A stretch of DNA of 64,000 nucleotides from Maribellus sp. CM-23 (GTDB taxonomy: Bacteria > Bacteroidota > Bacteroidia > Bacteroidales > Prolixibacteraceae), in NCBI RefSeq assembly GCF_021354595.1, contig NZ_JADWYJ010000001.1:597446-661445 (forward strand). The letters are read 5' to 3'. The notes below the pieces were generated by a model that saw only the letters and a list, made by a program, of their open reading frames with translations, was not told the origin of the DNA and did not search any database. This document shows positions 1 to 8,990 of the stretch, one piece after another. Position 1 is the stretch's first letter; each line of letters opens with the position of its first letter. The position numbers and the translations under genes are program-made.

Positions 1-1
1 T

Positions 2-100
2 TATCCTGACAGCGAGCTCAACTTTAACTCAAATGCCGCAGAATACAAAGCACTGGTGGATGCTGATGTGATTTTACAAAAAGTATGGTGGAAAAATTAA
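2..100 (+). CDS. C-terminal end of a SusD/RagB-like outer-membrane lipoprotein (partial)
   Basis: Only the last 32 codons plus the stop are present; the gene enters from the left edge. The tail carries YPDSELNFN and ends in VWWKN, a pattern I associate with SusD-like nutrient-binding lipoproteins that cap a TonB-dependent SusC channel in the outer membrane. Two small lipoprotein genes follow at 11 and 7 bases on the same strand, as in SusCD-type uptake loci where accessory surface lipoproteins follow susD. The SusC partner would lie outside the window to the left. The assignment rests on a short tail and on context, so the specificity cannot be told. Confidence 0.6.
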   Translation, partial: YPDSELNFNSNAAEYKALVDADVILQKVWWKN

Positions 101-111
101 AACAGTTTAAA

Positions 112-798
112 ATGAAATCATTAAAATATTTAATCATTTTAACCGCTGCCGTTTTCATGCTCGCATCCTGCGAGAAAGAATACGAAAGTTACCTTTCGGA
201 AACTCCGGCTCCGGTTATGGAACTATACGGTAGTAACCCAATGGTTTTATTCAAAGGGACACCTTATGTTGATCCCGGGATCTACGCAGTAGAAATAGCC
301 AATGGCGATACTACGGAACTTGAATACGAAATATTGAACGAAGTAAATGTCGATATCACGGGAACGTATAGGCTACAATACAAGGTAACGAACTCGGAAG
401 GTTATGATTTCTATATTTCGAGGAATGTAAGTATTGTAAGCTTCACCGGTTACGATGTATTTGAGATTCCTTCAGGCACTTACGATGGAATCCGCGTAAA
501 CAGAAATGCAGGAGGTGTCGTTCAGATTAACAAACTAGCTGCCGGAGTTTACCAAATCAGCGATCTGCTGGCCGGGTACTACGATCAGTATGTCGGATAC
601 GGCCCCTCAACTGCGGCTCCTGCCATTCTGGTTATAGAGGAAGACGGTACTGTTAGAACAGAACTCGGTTATGCTCCTGGCTTTGGAGAAGCCGTATCGG
701 GAACAGGCTTTGTATTTGATGATGCAAACAATGTTTTAACCTATACCGCAGTTTTCGAAGACGGGTTTAGTTTCGATGTACAATTAACCTTACAATAA
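112..798 (+). CDS. BT_2262-like surface lipoprotein with an Ig-like domain
   Basis: This 228-residue protein begins with a lipoprotein signal (MKSLKYLIILTAAVFMLASC, Cys at residue 20). I chose the ATG at 112 because the upstream in-frame ATG at 85 lies inside the previous gene and would put ten extra residues ahead of the signal peptide. Residues about 40-110 look like a bacterial Ig-like (DUF5011/Cry22Aa type) domain: LFKGTPYVDPG followed by a GTYRLQYKVTNSEG strand pattern. The C-terminal half is a beta-rich domain rich in Gly and Tyr. Families of this shape sit behind susCD in Bacteroidota and are exposed on the outer membrane. The ligand is unknown. The Ig-like domain is fairly secure; the family name is from memory of similar loci. 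Confidence 0.65.
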   Translation: MKSLKYLIILTAAVFMLASCEKEYESYLSETPAPVMELYGSNPMVLFKGTPYVDPGIYAVEIANGDTTELEYEILNEVNVDITGTYRLQYKVTNSEGYDFYISRNVSIVSFTGYDVFEIPSGTYDGIRVNRNAGGVVQINKLAAGVYQISDLLAGYYDQYVGYGPSTAAPAILVIEEDGTVRTELGYAPGFGEAVSGTGFVFDDANNVLTYTAVFEDGFSFDVQLTLQ

Positions 799-805
799 AG
801 CAATT

Positions 806-1282
806 ATGAAGAAATATTTGATATATATGCTGGCGTTCGTAAGTATAATTCTTACATCCTGCGATGAAAAAGAAGACTACGAACCAATAAACTCCCAGGT
901 AGTGGATGCTGCCGGTGAGTGGTGGATTAAGTTCTCGAAAACCGATTACCAAACCGGGTACCTGAAAGTACTTACATTTAATACGGCTGACGATATTGCC
1001 ACCGAAATGTGGATTTCTGACGACGGAAACTGGAAAGACATTCAGTTTAAGTGTCCGGTTAATGTTTCTGCACTAACATTCGGAGGAAGTAATCTTGACG
1101 ATATAAACTCGGATGTTTCCGTTACAGTTGCCAATGGCAAAATTGAAAAAGATGCAGGGTTGTCAACGGCCGGAAATATAACTGACAAAATCTCTTTCGA
1201 GATTTCTTTCAGCAACGAGCCGGGCGTGGTTTACCAAGCGGTAGGAACGCGAAAAACAGGCTTTACAGAGGATGAACATTGA
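806..1282 (+). CDS. small lipoprotein, putative lipid-binding (BT_2263/PF12888-like)
   Basis: The gene encodes 158 residues with a lipoprotein signal peptide (lipobox LTSC, Cys at residue 19) followed by an acidic linker. The mature part starts with a conserved-looking DAAGEWWIKF motif and an all-beta pattern, resembling the family annotated as lipid-binding putative hydrolase that follows BT_2262-like genes. It starts 7 bases after the preceding stop, so it is almost certainly co-transcribed with the susD-like gene. No catalytic residues can be pointed out, so hydrolase activity is not supported from sequence. A strong hairpin follows the stop codon and closes the operon. Confidence 0.6.
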   Translation: MKKYLIYMLAFVSIILTSCDEKEDYEPINSQVVDAAGEWWIKFSKTDYQTGYLKVLTFNTADDIATEMWISDDGNWKDIQFKCPVNVSALTFGGSNLDDINSDVSVTVANGKIEKDAGLSTAGNITDKISFEISFSNEPGVVYQAVGTRKTGFTEDEH

Positions 1283-1300
1283 TTCTTCTGTATAAAATAG

Positions 1301-1329
1301 AAAAGGGTACCCGGTTTGGGTACCCTTTT
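1301..1329. terminator. bidirectional intrinsic terminator between convergent genes
   Basis: A perfect 12-bp inverted repeat (AAAAGGGTACCC, loop GGTTT, GGGTACCCTTTT) lies between the lipoprotein stop at 1282 and the cyclophilin stop at 1330. The A-run on one side and T-run on the other make it usable in both directions, as expected for convergent genes. Confidence 0.85.
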
Positions 1330-1911
1330 CTATTGGGTTATCTTCATCAACTCAATTCCCACCGGCTCAACCAAATACTGCGTAGTGTCCTTCTCTTTTT
1401 GAATTCTTCTGACCACATCCATTCCGCTTACAACACGCCCAAAAGCGGCAAATCCCTGTCCATCAGGGTTTCGCTTTCCGCCAAAATCCAGTTCGGGCTG
1501 ATCGCCCACGCAAATAAAGAATTCCGTAGAAGCTGTTCCCGGGGCATTTCTGGCCATCGATAAAGTACCGTCTTTGTGTTTTATTCCTGTCATTTCGGTA
1601 GTTTCATGTGCTATCGGCGGAATTCCTTCAATCCGTTCATCGTCAAAAAGGCCTCCTTGTATCACTTCTATTTTTACATCGTTATTGGGTTGATTGTCCA
1701 AACGCACCGTCCTGTAAAAGACAGCATCTGTATACGTTCCTTTCTCCACATGTATCAGAAAGTTTTTGGCCGTAAGCGGCGCACGAATGGTATCCAGTTC
1801 GGCAGTAATCACTCCAAGCTTGGTTCTTATTTCCACCTTTGGAAGTTGCTGGGCGTTTCCGTTTCCACAGAACATAAATACGCACCAGATAAAGAGTATT
1901 GTATTTCTCAT
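1330..1911 (-). CDS. exported cyclophilin-type peptidyl-prolyl cis-trans isomerase
   Basis: The 193-residue product has an N-terminal export signal ending near GNGNAQQ and then a complete cyclophilin fold: KNFLIHVEKGTYTDAVFYRTV, the GTLSMAR segment, STEFFICVGDQPELD and the AFGRVVSGMDVV ending. This family catalyses proline isomerisation during folding and here should act in the periplasm. Some typical cyclophilin residues are altered (FYRTV instead of FHRVI), so activity could be modified. It stands alone; a -7 type element (TACTTTTG on the minus strand) lies at 1945-1952. Its 3' end meets the shared terminator. Confidence 0.9.
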   Translation of the reverse strand: MRNTILFIWCVFMFCGNGNAQQLPKVEIRTKLGVITAELDTIRAPLTAKNFLIHVEKGTYTDAVFYRTVRLDNQPNNDVKIEVIQGGLFDDERIEGIPPIAHETTEMTGIKHKDGTLSMARNAPGTASTEFFICVGDQPELDFGGKRNPDGQGFAAFGRVVSGMDVVRRIQKEKDTTQYLVEPVGIELMKITQ

Positions 1912-1944
1912 TTTTTAAACTGAATATTATTCCTTACTTGCTTT

Positions 1945-1952
1945 CAAAAGTA
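1945..1952 (-). promoter_or_regulatory. possible -7 element (TAnnTTTG) for the cyclophilin gene
   Basis: The minus strand reads TACTTTTG 34 bases before the start codon. I see no good -33 partner at 19-21 bases, so support is limited to the -7 match. Confidence 0.3.
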
Positions 1953-2018
1953 AGAAAACCGATGGTTGGTCTTCTTTCATACAAGAAGAATAATTCTATC
2001 CACAAAATCTTTTCAAGA

Positions 2019-3323
2019 ATGAAACAACTGGTACTTTTTGTTGCCTTACTACTGGCCTACTCGCTATCATTTGCACAGGAAACTGCTATTGACGCCTTTT
2101 TAAAAGCACAACCTGCAATTAAAAGCGTCGAAAAAATTGAGGGGAACGACTTTTTTACGTCTACCTACAAAATTATGGTAGAACAGCCACTTGATCATGA
2201 ACACCCCGAAAAAGGCACTTTCCTGCAACGCGTTTTTGTTTCCGATAAAACCCACGAAGGCCCGGTGGTTTTTATTACCGAAGGCTATGGAGCAGCCTAT
2301 GCCGGTAGTCCGCGTTACGTAAACGAGCTAAGCCCCATGCTCGGTGCCAGCCAGATTTGTGTCGAACATCGTTATTTTGGAGATTCGTGGCCCGAGCCAC
2401 TCAACTGGGATTACCTGACCGTTAAAAACGCAGCTGCCGACCATCATCGCATTGTGCAAATCATGAAAAAATATTACACCGGCAAATGGGTGAACACCGG
2501 TATCAGCAAAGGAGGACAAACCGTGGTGTACCACCGCTGGCTATACCCCGATGATGTGGATGTTTCAATACCCTATGTGGCCCCGCTGAATTTTGGAGTG
2601 GAAGACGGCCGCCACGAACCATTTATTGCCAACATTCCGGGCACTGCAGAACAACGCAAAAAGATACTGGAATTTCAAACGGAAATACTAAAAAACCGTA
2701 CGGTTTATCTACCTAAACTAAAAGCCTTTTGCGAGCAGGAGAAGTTCACTTTCCAGATCAGCATGGATGAAGTACTCGACTATTGTGTGCTTGAATATCC
2801 GTTTGCACTCTGGCAATGGGGAAATCTTGTCAACCAGGTTCCCGCTGCTGACCAGGATGCTGACTCCCTGTTTGAACACCTGATGATCGTTTCCAATCCT
2901 TCTTATTTTGCCATCGAAGGCATGGAAGGAATCCAGTCGTTTTTTGTACAGGCCGCGCGCGAACTGGGTTACTATGGGTACGATACCCGACCTTTTAAAC
3001 GCTATCTTTCCATCAAATCGGCTAAGAACTACTTGCCAAAGATCTTTCTGCCGGATGATTTAAAAATCACTTACGATAAAAAGATTGCCAAACAGGTAAA
3101 GAAATTTATTGATACTACCGATGCTGAAATCCTGTTTATATACGGAGGATGGGATCCCTGGTTTGCCAGCGGTTTTGAAGTACCTCAAAAAGACAACCTG
3201 CTTCGGGTTGTGAAGGAAGGCGGGAGTCATTCTGCCCGGATCAACAACCTTCCCGAAGCAAAGAAAAAACGGGTAAAGCAAACCCTGGAAGAATGGTTGC
3301 AAATGAAAGTCAATATCGAATAG
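2019..3323 (+). CDS. secreted S37-family (PS-10 type) serine peptidase
   Basis: The 434-residue product starts with a signal peptide (MKQLVLFVALLLAYSLSFAQ). I chose ATG 2019 because it directly precedes this signal; the open frame extends 40 codons upstream without coding character. The body matches the Streptomyces PS-10 / tripeptidyl aminopeptidase S37 family: QPLDHEHPEKGTFLQRV near the N-terminus, an EHRYFGDS motif, and the nucleophile motif GISKGGQT with Ser at about residue 163. A late segment ILFIYGGWDPW and GGSHSARI fits the Asp and His of the alpha/beta-hydrolase triad. It probably trims peptides in the periplasm. The stop abuts the stop of the convergent transporter gene with no spacer. 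Confidence 0.85.
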   Translation: MKQLVLFVALLLAYSLSFAQETAIDAFLKAQPAIKSVEKIEGNDFFTSTYKIMVEQPLDHEHPEKGTFLQRVFVSDKTHEGPVVFITEGYGAAYAGSPRYVNELSPMLGASQICVEHRYFGDSWPEPLNWDYLTVKNAAADHHRIVQIMKKYYTGKWVNTGISKGGQTVVYHRWLYPDDVDVSIPYVAPLNFGVEDGRHEPFIANIPGTAEQRKKILEFQTEILKNRTVYLPKLKAFCEQEKFTFQISMDEVLDYCVLEYPFALWQWGNLVNQVPAADQDADSLFEHLMIVSNPSYFAIEGMEGIQSFFVQAARELGYYGYDTRPFKRYLSIKSAKNYLPKIFLPDDLKITYDKKIAKQVKKFIDTTDAEILFIYGGWDPWFASGFEVPQKDNLLRVVKEGGSHSARINNLPEAKKKRVKQTLEEWLQMKVNIE

Positions 3324-4235
3324 TTACAGGAAAAACAGCGCCACGCCACTTACCGTAATTATTGCTCCCACAATTTCTTTCCAGTTCACTTTTTCCTTGA
3401 AAAGAAGAATAGATGGAGCTATGATCAATACCGGAACAATGGCCATTAAGGTAGCAGCGATACCTGTTTTTGTATGCTGAATGGCCAACAGCGAAAACGA
3501 CACCCCCAGAAAAGGGCCGAAGAAAGCACCCAGCGAGATTCTTTTCATGGCCGGGCCATTTTTTAAGGCCGCCCACACCCGCGGCCAGCGTTTCATAAAT
3601 ACAAAAAGAATGGAAAAACCAATGATACCGGTAAGTACCCTGATTTGCGTGGAAGAAAAAGCGTCGTAGTCGCCCATGCCTTTTTTGCTTAACACCAGGC
3701 CGGCTGCCTGCCCCAGTGCACCACCCAATGCCAGCAAAAGCCCCGGGATGGAATAGCTGGATGTTAGTTTCTTAACAATCGCACCGTTTTCTTCCTTCTT
3801 CTCGCGTTTCAGGATTACCAGTACAATTCCGCTCATGGTAATAAGCATCCCGATCCAGTTTTTAGGCGACAATACCTCATCAAGCATCAGCCAGCCAATC
3901 AAGGCTGCAAAAGGCGGTGCCAGCGCCATAACGAGCATGGCCACCCGGGCTCCGATAAAAAGATAGGATTCAAAAAGTAGCAAATCGCCGATTACAAAAC
4001 CCACCACACCGGAGAGCGCCAGCCATTTCCAGCTGTAAAACGTAGCGTCGGTGGGAAAGAAAAAACCACGCGCCAGCCAGCTGTAAGCACCAATCAGAAA
4101 AAAGGCAATTACCAAACGGATCAGATTCACCGCCAGCGAACCTACTTTTTTTCCCGCCGACTCAAATGCCAATGCAGTGACAGTCCAGAACACCGCGGTT
4201 AGCACACCTGCTATTTCTCCAAAATGATTTTGCAT
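3324..4235 (-). CDS. EamA/DMT-family inner-membrane transporter
   Basis: The product is 303 residues with about ten hydrophobic segments in two similar halves, the hallmark of the drug/metabolite transporter (EamA) superfamily. The first half includes GVLTAVFWTVTALAFE and the second ends FKEKVNWKEIVGAIITVSG, a typical position and form for the second EamA repeat. These proteins export amino acids, metabolites or other small molecules, but the substrate cannot be predicted here. It is monocistronic, convergent with the S37 peptidase and separated from it by zero bases, so the two transcripts must overlap at their ends. Confidence 0.85.
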   Translation of the reverse strand: MQNHFGEIAGVLTAVFWTVTALAFESAGKKVGSLAVNLIRLVIAFFLIGAYSWLARGFFFPTDATFYSWKWLALSGVVGFVIGDLLLFESYLFIGARVAMLVMALAPPFAALIGWLMLDEVLSPKNWIGMLITMSGIVLVILKREKKEENGAIVKKLTSSYSIPGLLLALGGALGQAAGLVLSKKGMGDYDAFSSTQIRVLTGIIGFSILFVFMKRWPRVWAALKNGPAMKRISLGAFFGPFLGVSFSLLAIQHTKTGIAATLMAIVPVLIIAPSILLFKEKVNWKEIVGAIITVSGVALFFL

Positions 4236-4275
4236 AAAGCAATCGGTTTACTTATTAATCCTGTAAGCTTTCAAT

Positions 4276-4318
4276 CTAAAAAAAGAACCACTCTTCCTCA
4301 CCGGAAAGAATGGCTCTT
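4276..4318 (-). terminator. intrinsic terminator of the TlpA-like gene
   Basis: On the minus strand a 15-bp nearly complementary stem (AAGAGCCATTCTTTCC against GGAAGAGTGGTTCTT) with a short loop is followed by a run of seven T. It lies 28 bases after the stop of the gene at 4346. Confidence 0.8.
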
Positions 4319-4345
4319 ACAAAATATCATTGAATCCAATGGAAA

Positions 4346-5452
4346 TTACTTGGCAAAGTAGCCTTCCACAAAAGCTCTGAGCTCGTCTTCCCGTTTGTTT
4401 TTCTCCACAATCTTTCCGGTTTTATCAACCAGCAGGCTGCTCGGGATACTGCGTATCGCATACTCCTGTGCGGCCGCATTGTTCCAGTAAGCCAGATCCG
4501 AAACGTGTGTCCAGGTAAGGCCGTCATCAGCAATTCCTTTCAACCATGCATCTTTATCGCGGTCGAGCGAAACACCGAAAACGGTAAACCCCTGATCTTT
4601 AAAATCGTTGAAAACGGCCACCACATTGGGGTTTTCCCTGCGGCACGGACCACACCACGATGCCCAGAAATCAAGCAATGTCAATTCATTCTGCGAATAA
4701 ATATCCGAGAATTTTATCGGGTTTCCATCCGGGTCGTTCTGCGTAAAATCAGGAGCAATCTGACCGATGGATACTTTTTTCATCTTTTCGATCTGCGTTT
4801 TCATATCCACAATCAACTGCACCTGCTGAATTTTTGGGTCCAGTGCATTGATCATTGAATCGAGTTCTTCCGGCTGCTTGCCATATTGAAGCTGGTTCAG
4901 GATAACCGGCGTTACATACGAAGCCGGATGACCTTTCACAAAATCTTCCTGAATCGTATTCATCCGCTCGCTGGCGCCTTCGTAAATTTCTTCCACTTTC
5001 GCCATCAACTCACTGGCTTTGGCAGTGTCGCCGGCCTGTTTAGCCGCAACCGACTCCTGGTACAGGTCCATGTATTCTTTTTGAATGGCTTTCAGTTGTC
5101 CGTCCAATGTAGCATACTCATCCTGTGTGGCAGAACCTTCAATCTTGATAAAGTTGATTGAATCAGCCTTTCCGGTAACCTTCATATTAGCGTTTTCAAC
5201 AAAGATCAGGGCTTTTGCGCGTTGGCCCAAAACCGAAATGTAGTACATACTTGGATTCTCAACGGCTCCTTCCAACACAGCAACTCCGTCCACAACATCG
5301 GCCGTGTCGATACCAACAAAAGCGCCTTCTTTTCTTTCTTCAAGAACGATTTGTCCGTCTGCTCCTTCCAGGTTTACATCAATCTTAAAGCCACTTGGCT
5401 TGGAACAGGCAAACAATACAATACCAGCAAATAGTGCGAAATACTTTTTCAT
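4346..5452 (-). CDS. TlpA/ResA-like thioredoxin-fold lipoprotein with DUF4369-type N-terminus
   Basis: This 368-residue lipoprotein (signal MKKYFALFAGIVLFAC, Cys at 16) has three parts: a beta-rich DUF4369-like domain at about 20-120, a charged helical linker at about 120-225, and an AhpC/TSA-thioredoxin domain at about 235-368. The redox site WCGPC is at 266-270, preceded by LLDFWAS, and the cis-Pro motif RSIPSSLLVD follows. Proteins of this build are periplasmic or envelope thiol-disulfide reductases in Bacteroidota; the partner is unknown. The gene is alone with its own terminator; no exact TAnnTTTG element was found upstream. Confidence 0.9.
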   Translation of the reverse strand: MKKYFALFAGIVLFACSKPSGFKIDVNLEGADGQIVLEERKEGAFVGIDTADVVDGVAVLEGAVENPSMYYISVLGQRAKALIFVENANMKVTGKADSINFIKIEGSATQDEYATLDGQLKAIQKEYMDLYQESVAAKQAGDTAKASELMAKVEEIYEGASERMNTIQEDFVKGHPASYVTPVILNQLQYGKQPEELDSMINALDPKIQQVQLIVDMKTQIEKMKKVSIGQIAPDFTQNDPDGNPIKFSDIYSQNELTLLDFWASWCGPCRRENPNVVAVFNDFKDQGFTVFGVSLDRDKDAWLKGIADDGLTWTHVSDLAYWNNAAAQEYAIRSIPSSLLVDKTGKIVEKNKREDELRAFVEGYFAK

Positions 5453-5792
5453 GCGTTTATATTTTAAAATTCAATGGAAACTCTTCCTCAGTTTTAATTT
5501 AAATTGATTGTTTTATTCAGGTGTTTTAGAAACTTCTTACAAAGAAGAAGAGATTCTCGTTAAAATGTTCTCTTTAGAATGTCGAATTTTAAGATTCGAA
5601 GATAATTATAATATTCAGCAGTCAATTAACATCTTATTCATTCTTTCATAAAAATATCTATGCATATATAAAATTGGGTAGATACTTCAATATGGGCTGA
5701 AAACGGCGGCTGGTATTCCCCTTTTAGTCAATCGTTAGCAGCGAAAGATTGGAGCTACCAACATTCTTTTTAAATTAGGAGTTCAATTACAA
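5453..5792. other. intergenic region, AT-rich, no gene seen
   Basis: This 340-base divergent spacer is AT-rich and holds no convincing open frame. I see a small dyad (TCGAAT...ATTCGA, 5582-5599), and an AGGAG ribosome-binding site at 5778-5782 that sets the patatin start at 5793. Both flanking promoters must lie here, but no exact consensus was found. Confidence 0.6.
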
Positions 5793-6662
5793 ATGTCCAT
5801 GACCAAAAAAATTGCTTTAGTTTTATCAGGCGGAGGCGCACGCGGACTGGCTCATATCGGGGTTATCGAAGAGCTGCTGAAAAGGGACTACGAAATTACC
5901 TCAATTGCCGGAACCTCGATGGGAGCCCTGGTTGGCGGTGTTTATGCCCAGGGAAAACTCACCGAATTTCGCGACTGGATGACCACGCTCGATCAGTTTG
6001 AGGTATTTAAACTGGTGGATTTTACGTTTAGTGCGGCCGGACTGGTAAAAGGGGAAAGGGTGCTGAACACCATCAAGGAGTTTATTCCTGACACCCGGAT
6101 TGAAGACCTTCCGATTCCCTACTCTGCAACGGCAGTGGATATTATCAAGCACCAAGAAGTGGTTTTCCGAAGTGGAATGTTGTACGATGCCATCCGTGCT
6201 TCGATTGCCATTCCCACGGTTCTTACCCCGGTAAAAAAAGACGGGATGGTGCTGGTTGATGGAGGTGTGATGAACAACGTGCCTATTTCGAATGTAAAAC
6301 GCACCGACGGCGACCTGCTCGCGGTGGTGCATGTAAGCGCCAATGTTCCGGTACTTCAGCCGGCTTTGAGTAAAAAAGAAATAAAAGAAAAAGAAAGCGC
6401 ACACAAGAGGTGGCTGGCCAGTTTTACCGATTTTTTGGGAAATTCAAAGGAAAAGGAACACAGCCTTGGATTTTTATCGCTTATCGACAATACGCTTACC
6501 ACCGGAATGTTACGGCTGGCACAACTTAGCATTGCAAGCGGCAACCCGGATATTTTGGTAGAAATTTCGCGCGATACCTGCGGAACGTACGACTTTTACA
6601 AGGCAGCTGAAATAATTGAAACAGGAAGACTGGCAGCCCGCCAGGTACTGGACCGGATATGA
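5793..6662 (+). CDS. patatin-like phospholipase (RssA/NTE-type)
   Basis: The 289-residue product has no signal peptide and contains the full patatin set: oxyanion loop SGGGARG at residues 12-18, nucleophile motif GTSMG with Ser42, and the Asp of the catalytic dyad in LVDGGVMNN (Asp156). Such enzymes hydrolyse acyl esters of phospholipids or lysophospholipids, usually in the cytoplasm or at the inner membrane. ATG 5793 is preceded by AGGAG at 10 bases; an in-frame ATG two codons later is an alternative start. The stop overlaps the next start (ATGA), so it is translationally coupled to a glutamine amidotransferase, although no joint pathway is evident. Confidence 0.9.
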   Translation: MSMTKKIALVLSGGGARGLAHIGVIEELLKRDYEITSIAGTSMGALVGGVYAQGKLTEFRDWMTTLDQFEVFKLVDFTFSAAGLVKGERVLNTIKEFIPDTRIEDLPIPYSATAVDIIKHQEVVFRSGMLYDAIRASIAIPTVLTPVKKDGMVLVDGGVMNNVPISNVKRTDGDLLAVVHVSANVPVLQPALSKKEIKEKESAHKRWLASFTDFLGNSKEKEHSLGFLSLIDNTLTTGMLRLAQLSIASGNPDILVEISRDTCGTYDFYKAAEIIETGRLAARQVLDRI

Positions 6663-7225
6663 CACGAATACTAATTATAAACAATGCGGAACCGGGTATC
6701 CGCGAATTTGCCGCTCCCATCGAACAAACGGTGAAGGAAACAGGAGCATACGCCGAATTTATTGAGTACAAAGATTGCTTAACCACCGCACTGGATGAAT
6801 TTGACGGAATTATTCTCACGGGGTCGCCGCAGGGCGATGACATTGTGGAACATCATCGTCCCTATTTTGAATGGATTAAAACCTATGAAAAGCCGGTATT
6901 TGGCATATGCGCCGGCCACCACATCACAGGCTATTTATACGGCTCAACACTTTTGCGCAGCGAAGAACCCGAATCGGGAGATTTCATCGTAAAAATACTT
7001 TGTGAGGACCCTATTTTTAACGGCCTTTCTCCAACCTTCGAAGTACGACAAATGCACAACGACTCGGTAACACTCCCCGGGGATTTCACATTGCTGGCTA
7101 CCGCAGAAACCTGCAAAAACCAGGTAATGAAACACAAAAAGAAATTGCTTTATACCACACAGTTTCACCCTGAGTTTTACAACCAGCAAATGATCAAAAA
7201 CTTCGTAGCATTGTGTGTCCGTTAA
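6659..7225 (+). CDS. class I glutamine amidotransferase domain protein
   Basis: The 188-residue protein is a stand-alone GATase1 domain. The triad is visible: Cys84 in FGICAGHH, His170 and Glu172 in QFHPEFY; GSPQGDD forms the oxyanion region. The domain releases ammonia from glutamine for a partner synthetase or acts as a gamma-glutamyl hydrolase-like enzyme. It overlaps the patatin gene by four bases, and no acceptor-domain gene (such as guaA, trpE or carB) is adjacent, so its reaction is open. It resembles the GMP-synthase-like amidotransferases often annotated only by domain. Confidence 0.85.
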   Translation: MTRILIINNAEPGIREFAAPIEQTVKETGAYAEFIEYKDCLTTALDEFDGIILTGSPQGDDIVEHHRPYFEWIKTYEKPVFGICAGHHITGYLYGSTLLRSEEPESGDFIVKILCEDPIFNGLSPTFEVRQMHNDSVTLPGDFTLLATAETCKNQVMKHKKKLLYTTQFHPEFYNQQMIKNFVALCVR

Positions 7226-7229
7226 ACGA

Positions 7230-7266
7230 ATAAAAACAAAGACCACCCGCCCAAGTGCGGATGGTC
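7230..7266 (-). terminator. intrinsic terminator of asnB
   Basis: A 10-bp stem (GACCATCCGC against GCGGGTGGTC on the minus strand, one mismatch) is followed by the T-rich tail TTTGTTTTTATT. It lies 39 bases beyond the asnB stop and may also catch read-through from the amidotransferase gene. Confidence 0.75.
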
Positions 7267-7304
7267 TCCCAAAACTGTGAATTAACACATATTTATTTAC
7301 CGTA

Positions 7305-8990
7305 TCATTTTTTTACATCGCTAAAGGTAGCACCCTGTGCATGAACCATATTTACAGCTCTTCCCGATGGGTCGGCGTTGTTTCTGAACGAAGCATCCCA
7401 CTCAAGCGCCGCCGCAGTACTGCAGGCAATCGAAGCTTCTGACGGAACACATTTCGCTGCCGCATCCGAAGGGAAATGCTCGCTGTAGATCTCGCGGTAC
7501 AGGTACTCCTCTTTATTCATGGGCGTATTAACCGGAAAACGATACTTCGCATTCTCCATCATCTCGTCGGTCACTTTTTCGGCCGCAATTTTTTTCAGCG
7601 TATCTATCCAGCCATATCCCACACCGTCAGAGAATTGTTCTTTTTGTCGCCAGGCTACTTCTTCGGGCAGGTACTTCGCAAACCCTTCGCGCAAACAGTG
7701 TTTCTCCATTTTTCCATCCTTTGCCATTTTTGCTTCAGGGTTAAAACGCATGGCCACATCCACAAATTCCTTGTCGAGGAAAGGCACGCGGCCTTCAACT
7801 CCCCATGCAGCCAGCGACTTGTTGGCCCGCAAACAGTCGTACATGTTCAGGCGGCTCACTTTACGCACACTTTCTTCGTGAAAAGCCTGGGCATTGGGCG
7901 CCTTGTGAAAATACAGGTAACCGCCAAAAATTTCGTCGGCACCCTCACCGGTCAGTACCATTTTAATTCCCATCGATTTTATCACCCGTGCCAACATGTA
8001 CATGGGCGTGGAAGCTCGGACAGTGGTTACATCATAGGTTTCAATGTGGTAGATAACGTCTTTGATCGCATCTAAGCCCTCCTGGATGGTGTAGTGAATT
8101 TCATGGTGAATGGTGTTGATGTGATCGGCCACCTTTCGGGCAGCTGCCAGATCGGGAGAACCTTCCAAACCAATTACAAATGAGTGTAACTGCGGCCACC
8201 AGGCGGCTTTCTGGTCGTCCTCTTCCACACGGGTTGAAGAGAATTTCTTGGCCAGTGCCGATGTGATCGACGAATCAAGTCCGCCCGATAAAAGAACTCC
8301 GTAAGGAACATCCGACATCAACTGCCGGTGCACCGCTTTTTCGAGCGCTTCCGAAAGTTCATCCACATCCGCCGGGTTCTCTTTCACGTTGTCGTATTCT
8401 GTCCAGTCGCGCACATACCAGCGTTTCATCTCCCCATCTTTGCTGTAGAAATAATGCCCGGGAGGGAACTCTTCGATCTTGAAACAATAACGTTCCAGCG
8501 CTTTTAGTTCCGAAGCCACATAGTAATTGCCGTATTTATCCCAGCCCTGGTACAAAGGAATAATACCGATGTGGTCGCGGCCAATCAGATAGGCATCTTC
8601 TTCCTCATCGTAGAGGGCAAAAGCGAAAATACCATTCATATCATCCAGGAACTTTTCCTTTTTGTCACGGTACAAAGCCAGGATCACTTCGCAATCCGAC
8701 CCGGTCAGAAATTCATAACTTCCGTCGTATCTTTTCCTGATCTCGCGGTGATTGTAAATCTCGCCGTTTACTCCCAGTATCAGTTTCCGGTCTTTACTGA
8801 ACAAAGGCTGCCCGCCCGATTCAGGATCGACAATCGAAAGACGTTCGTGGGCAATAATGGCTTTTTCGCCACAATAAATTCCCGACCAGTCCGGTCCGCG
8901 GTGACGCAATTTCCGGGACATTTTAAGCACTTGAGGACGCAGCTCCTCTGCATTGATCCTCAAATCGAATACTCCTACAATTCCACACAT
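7305..8990 (-). CDS. asnB: asparagine synthase B (glutamine-hydrolysing)
   Basis: The 561-residue enzyme makes asparagine from aspartate, ATP and glutamine in the cytoplasm. The N-terminal glutaminase starts MCGIVGVFD with catalytic Cys2 after Met removal, followed by RHRGPDWSG; the synthetase domain has the PP-loop SGGLDSS and TGEGADEIFGGY. Length is as expected for AsnB of Bacteroidota. The C-terminus (about 25 residues) is low in conservation. It is monocistronic, with a -7 element TATTTTTG at 9028-9035 and a terminator at 7230-7266. Confidence 0.97.
   Translation of the reverse strand: MCGIVGVFDLRINAEELRPQVLKMSRKLRHRGPDWSGIYCGEKAIIAHERLSIVDPESGGQPLFSKDRKLILGVNGEIYNHREIRKRYDGSYEFLTGSDCEVILALYRDKKEKFLDDMNGIFAFALYDEEEDAYLIGRDHIGIIPLYQGWDKYGNYYVASELKALERYCFKIEEFPPGHYFYSKDGEMKRWYVRDWTEYDNVKENPADVDELSEALEKAVHRQLMSDVPYGVLLSGGLDSSITSALAKKFSSTRVEEDDQKAAWWPQLHSFVIGLEGSPDLAAARKVADHINTIHHEIHYTIQEGLDAIKDVIYHIETYDVTTVRASTPMYMLARVIKSMGIKMVLTGEGADEIFGGYLYFHKAPNAQAFHEESVRKVSRLNMYDCLRANKSLAAWGVEGRVPFLDKEFVDVAMRFNPEAKMAKDGKMEKHCLREGFAKYLPEEVAWRQKEQFSDGVGYGWIDTLKKIAAEKVTDEMMENAKYRFPVNTPMNKEEYLYREIYSEHFPSDAAAKCVPSEASIACSTAAALEWDASFRNNADPSGRAVNMVHAQGATFSDVKK

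Noticed and set aside
84..111. ATG at 85 as start of the BT_2262-like gene
   Set aside because: It overlaps the preceding gene and would place charged residues in front of the lipoprotein signal; ATG 112 fits better.
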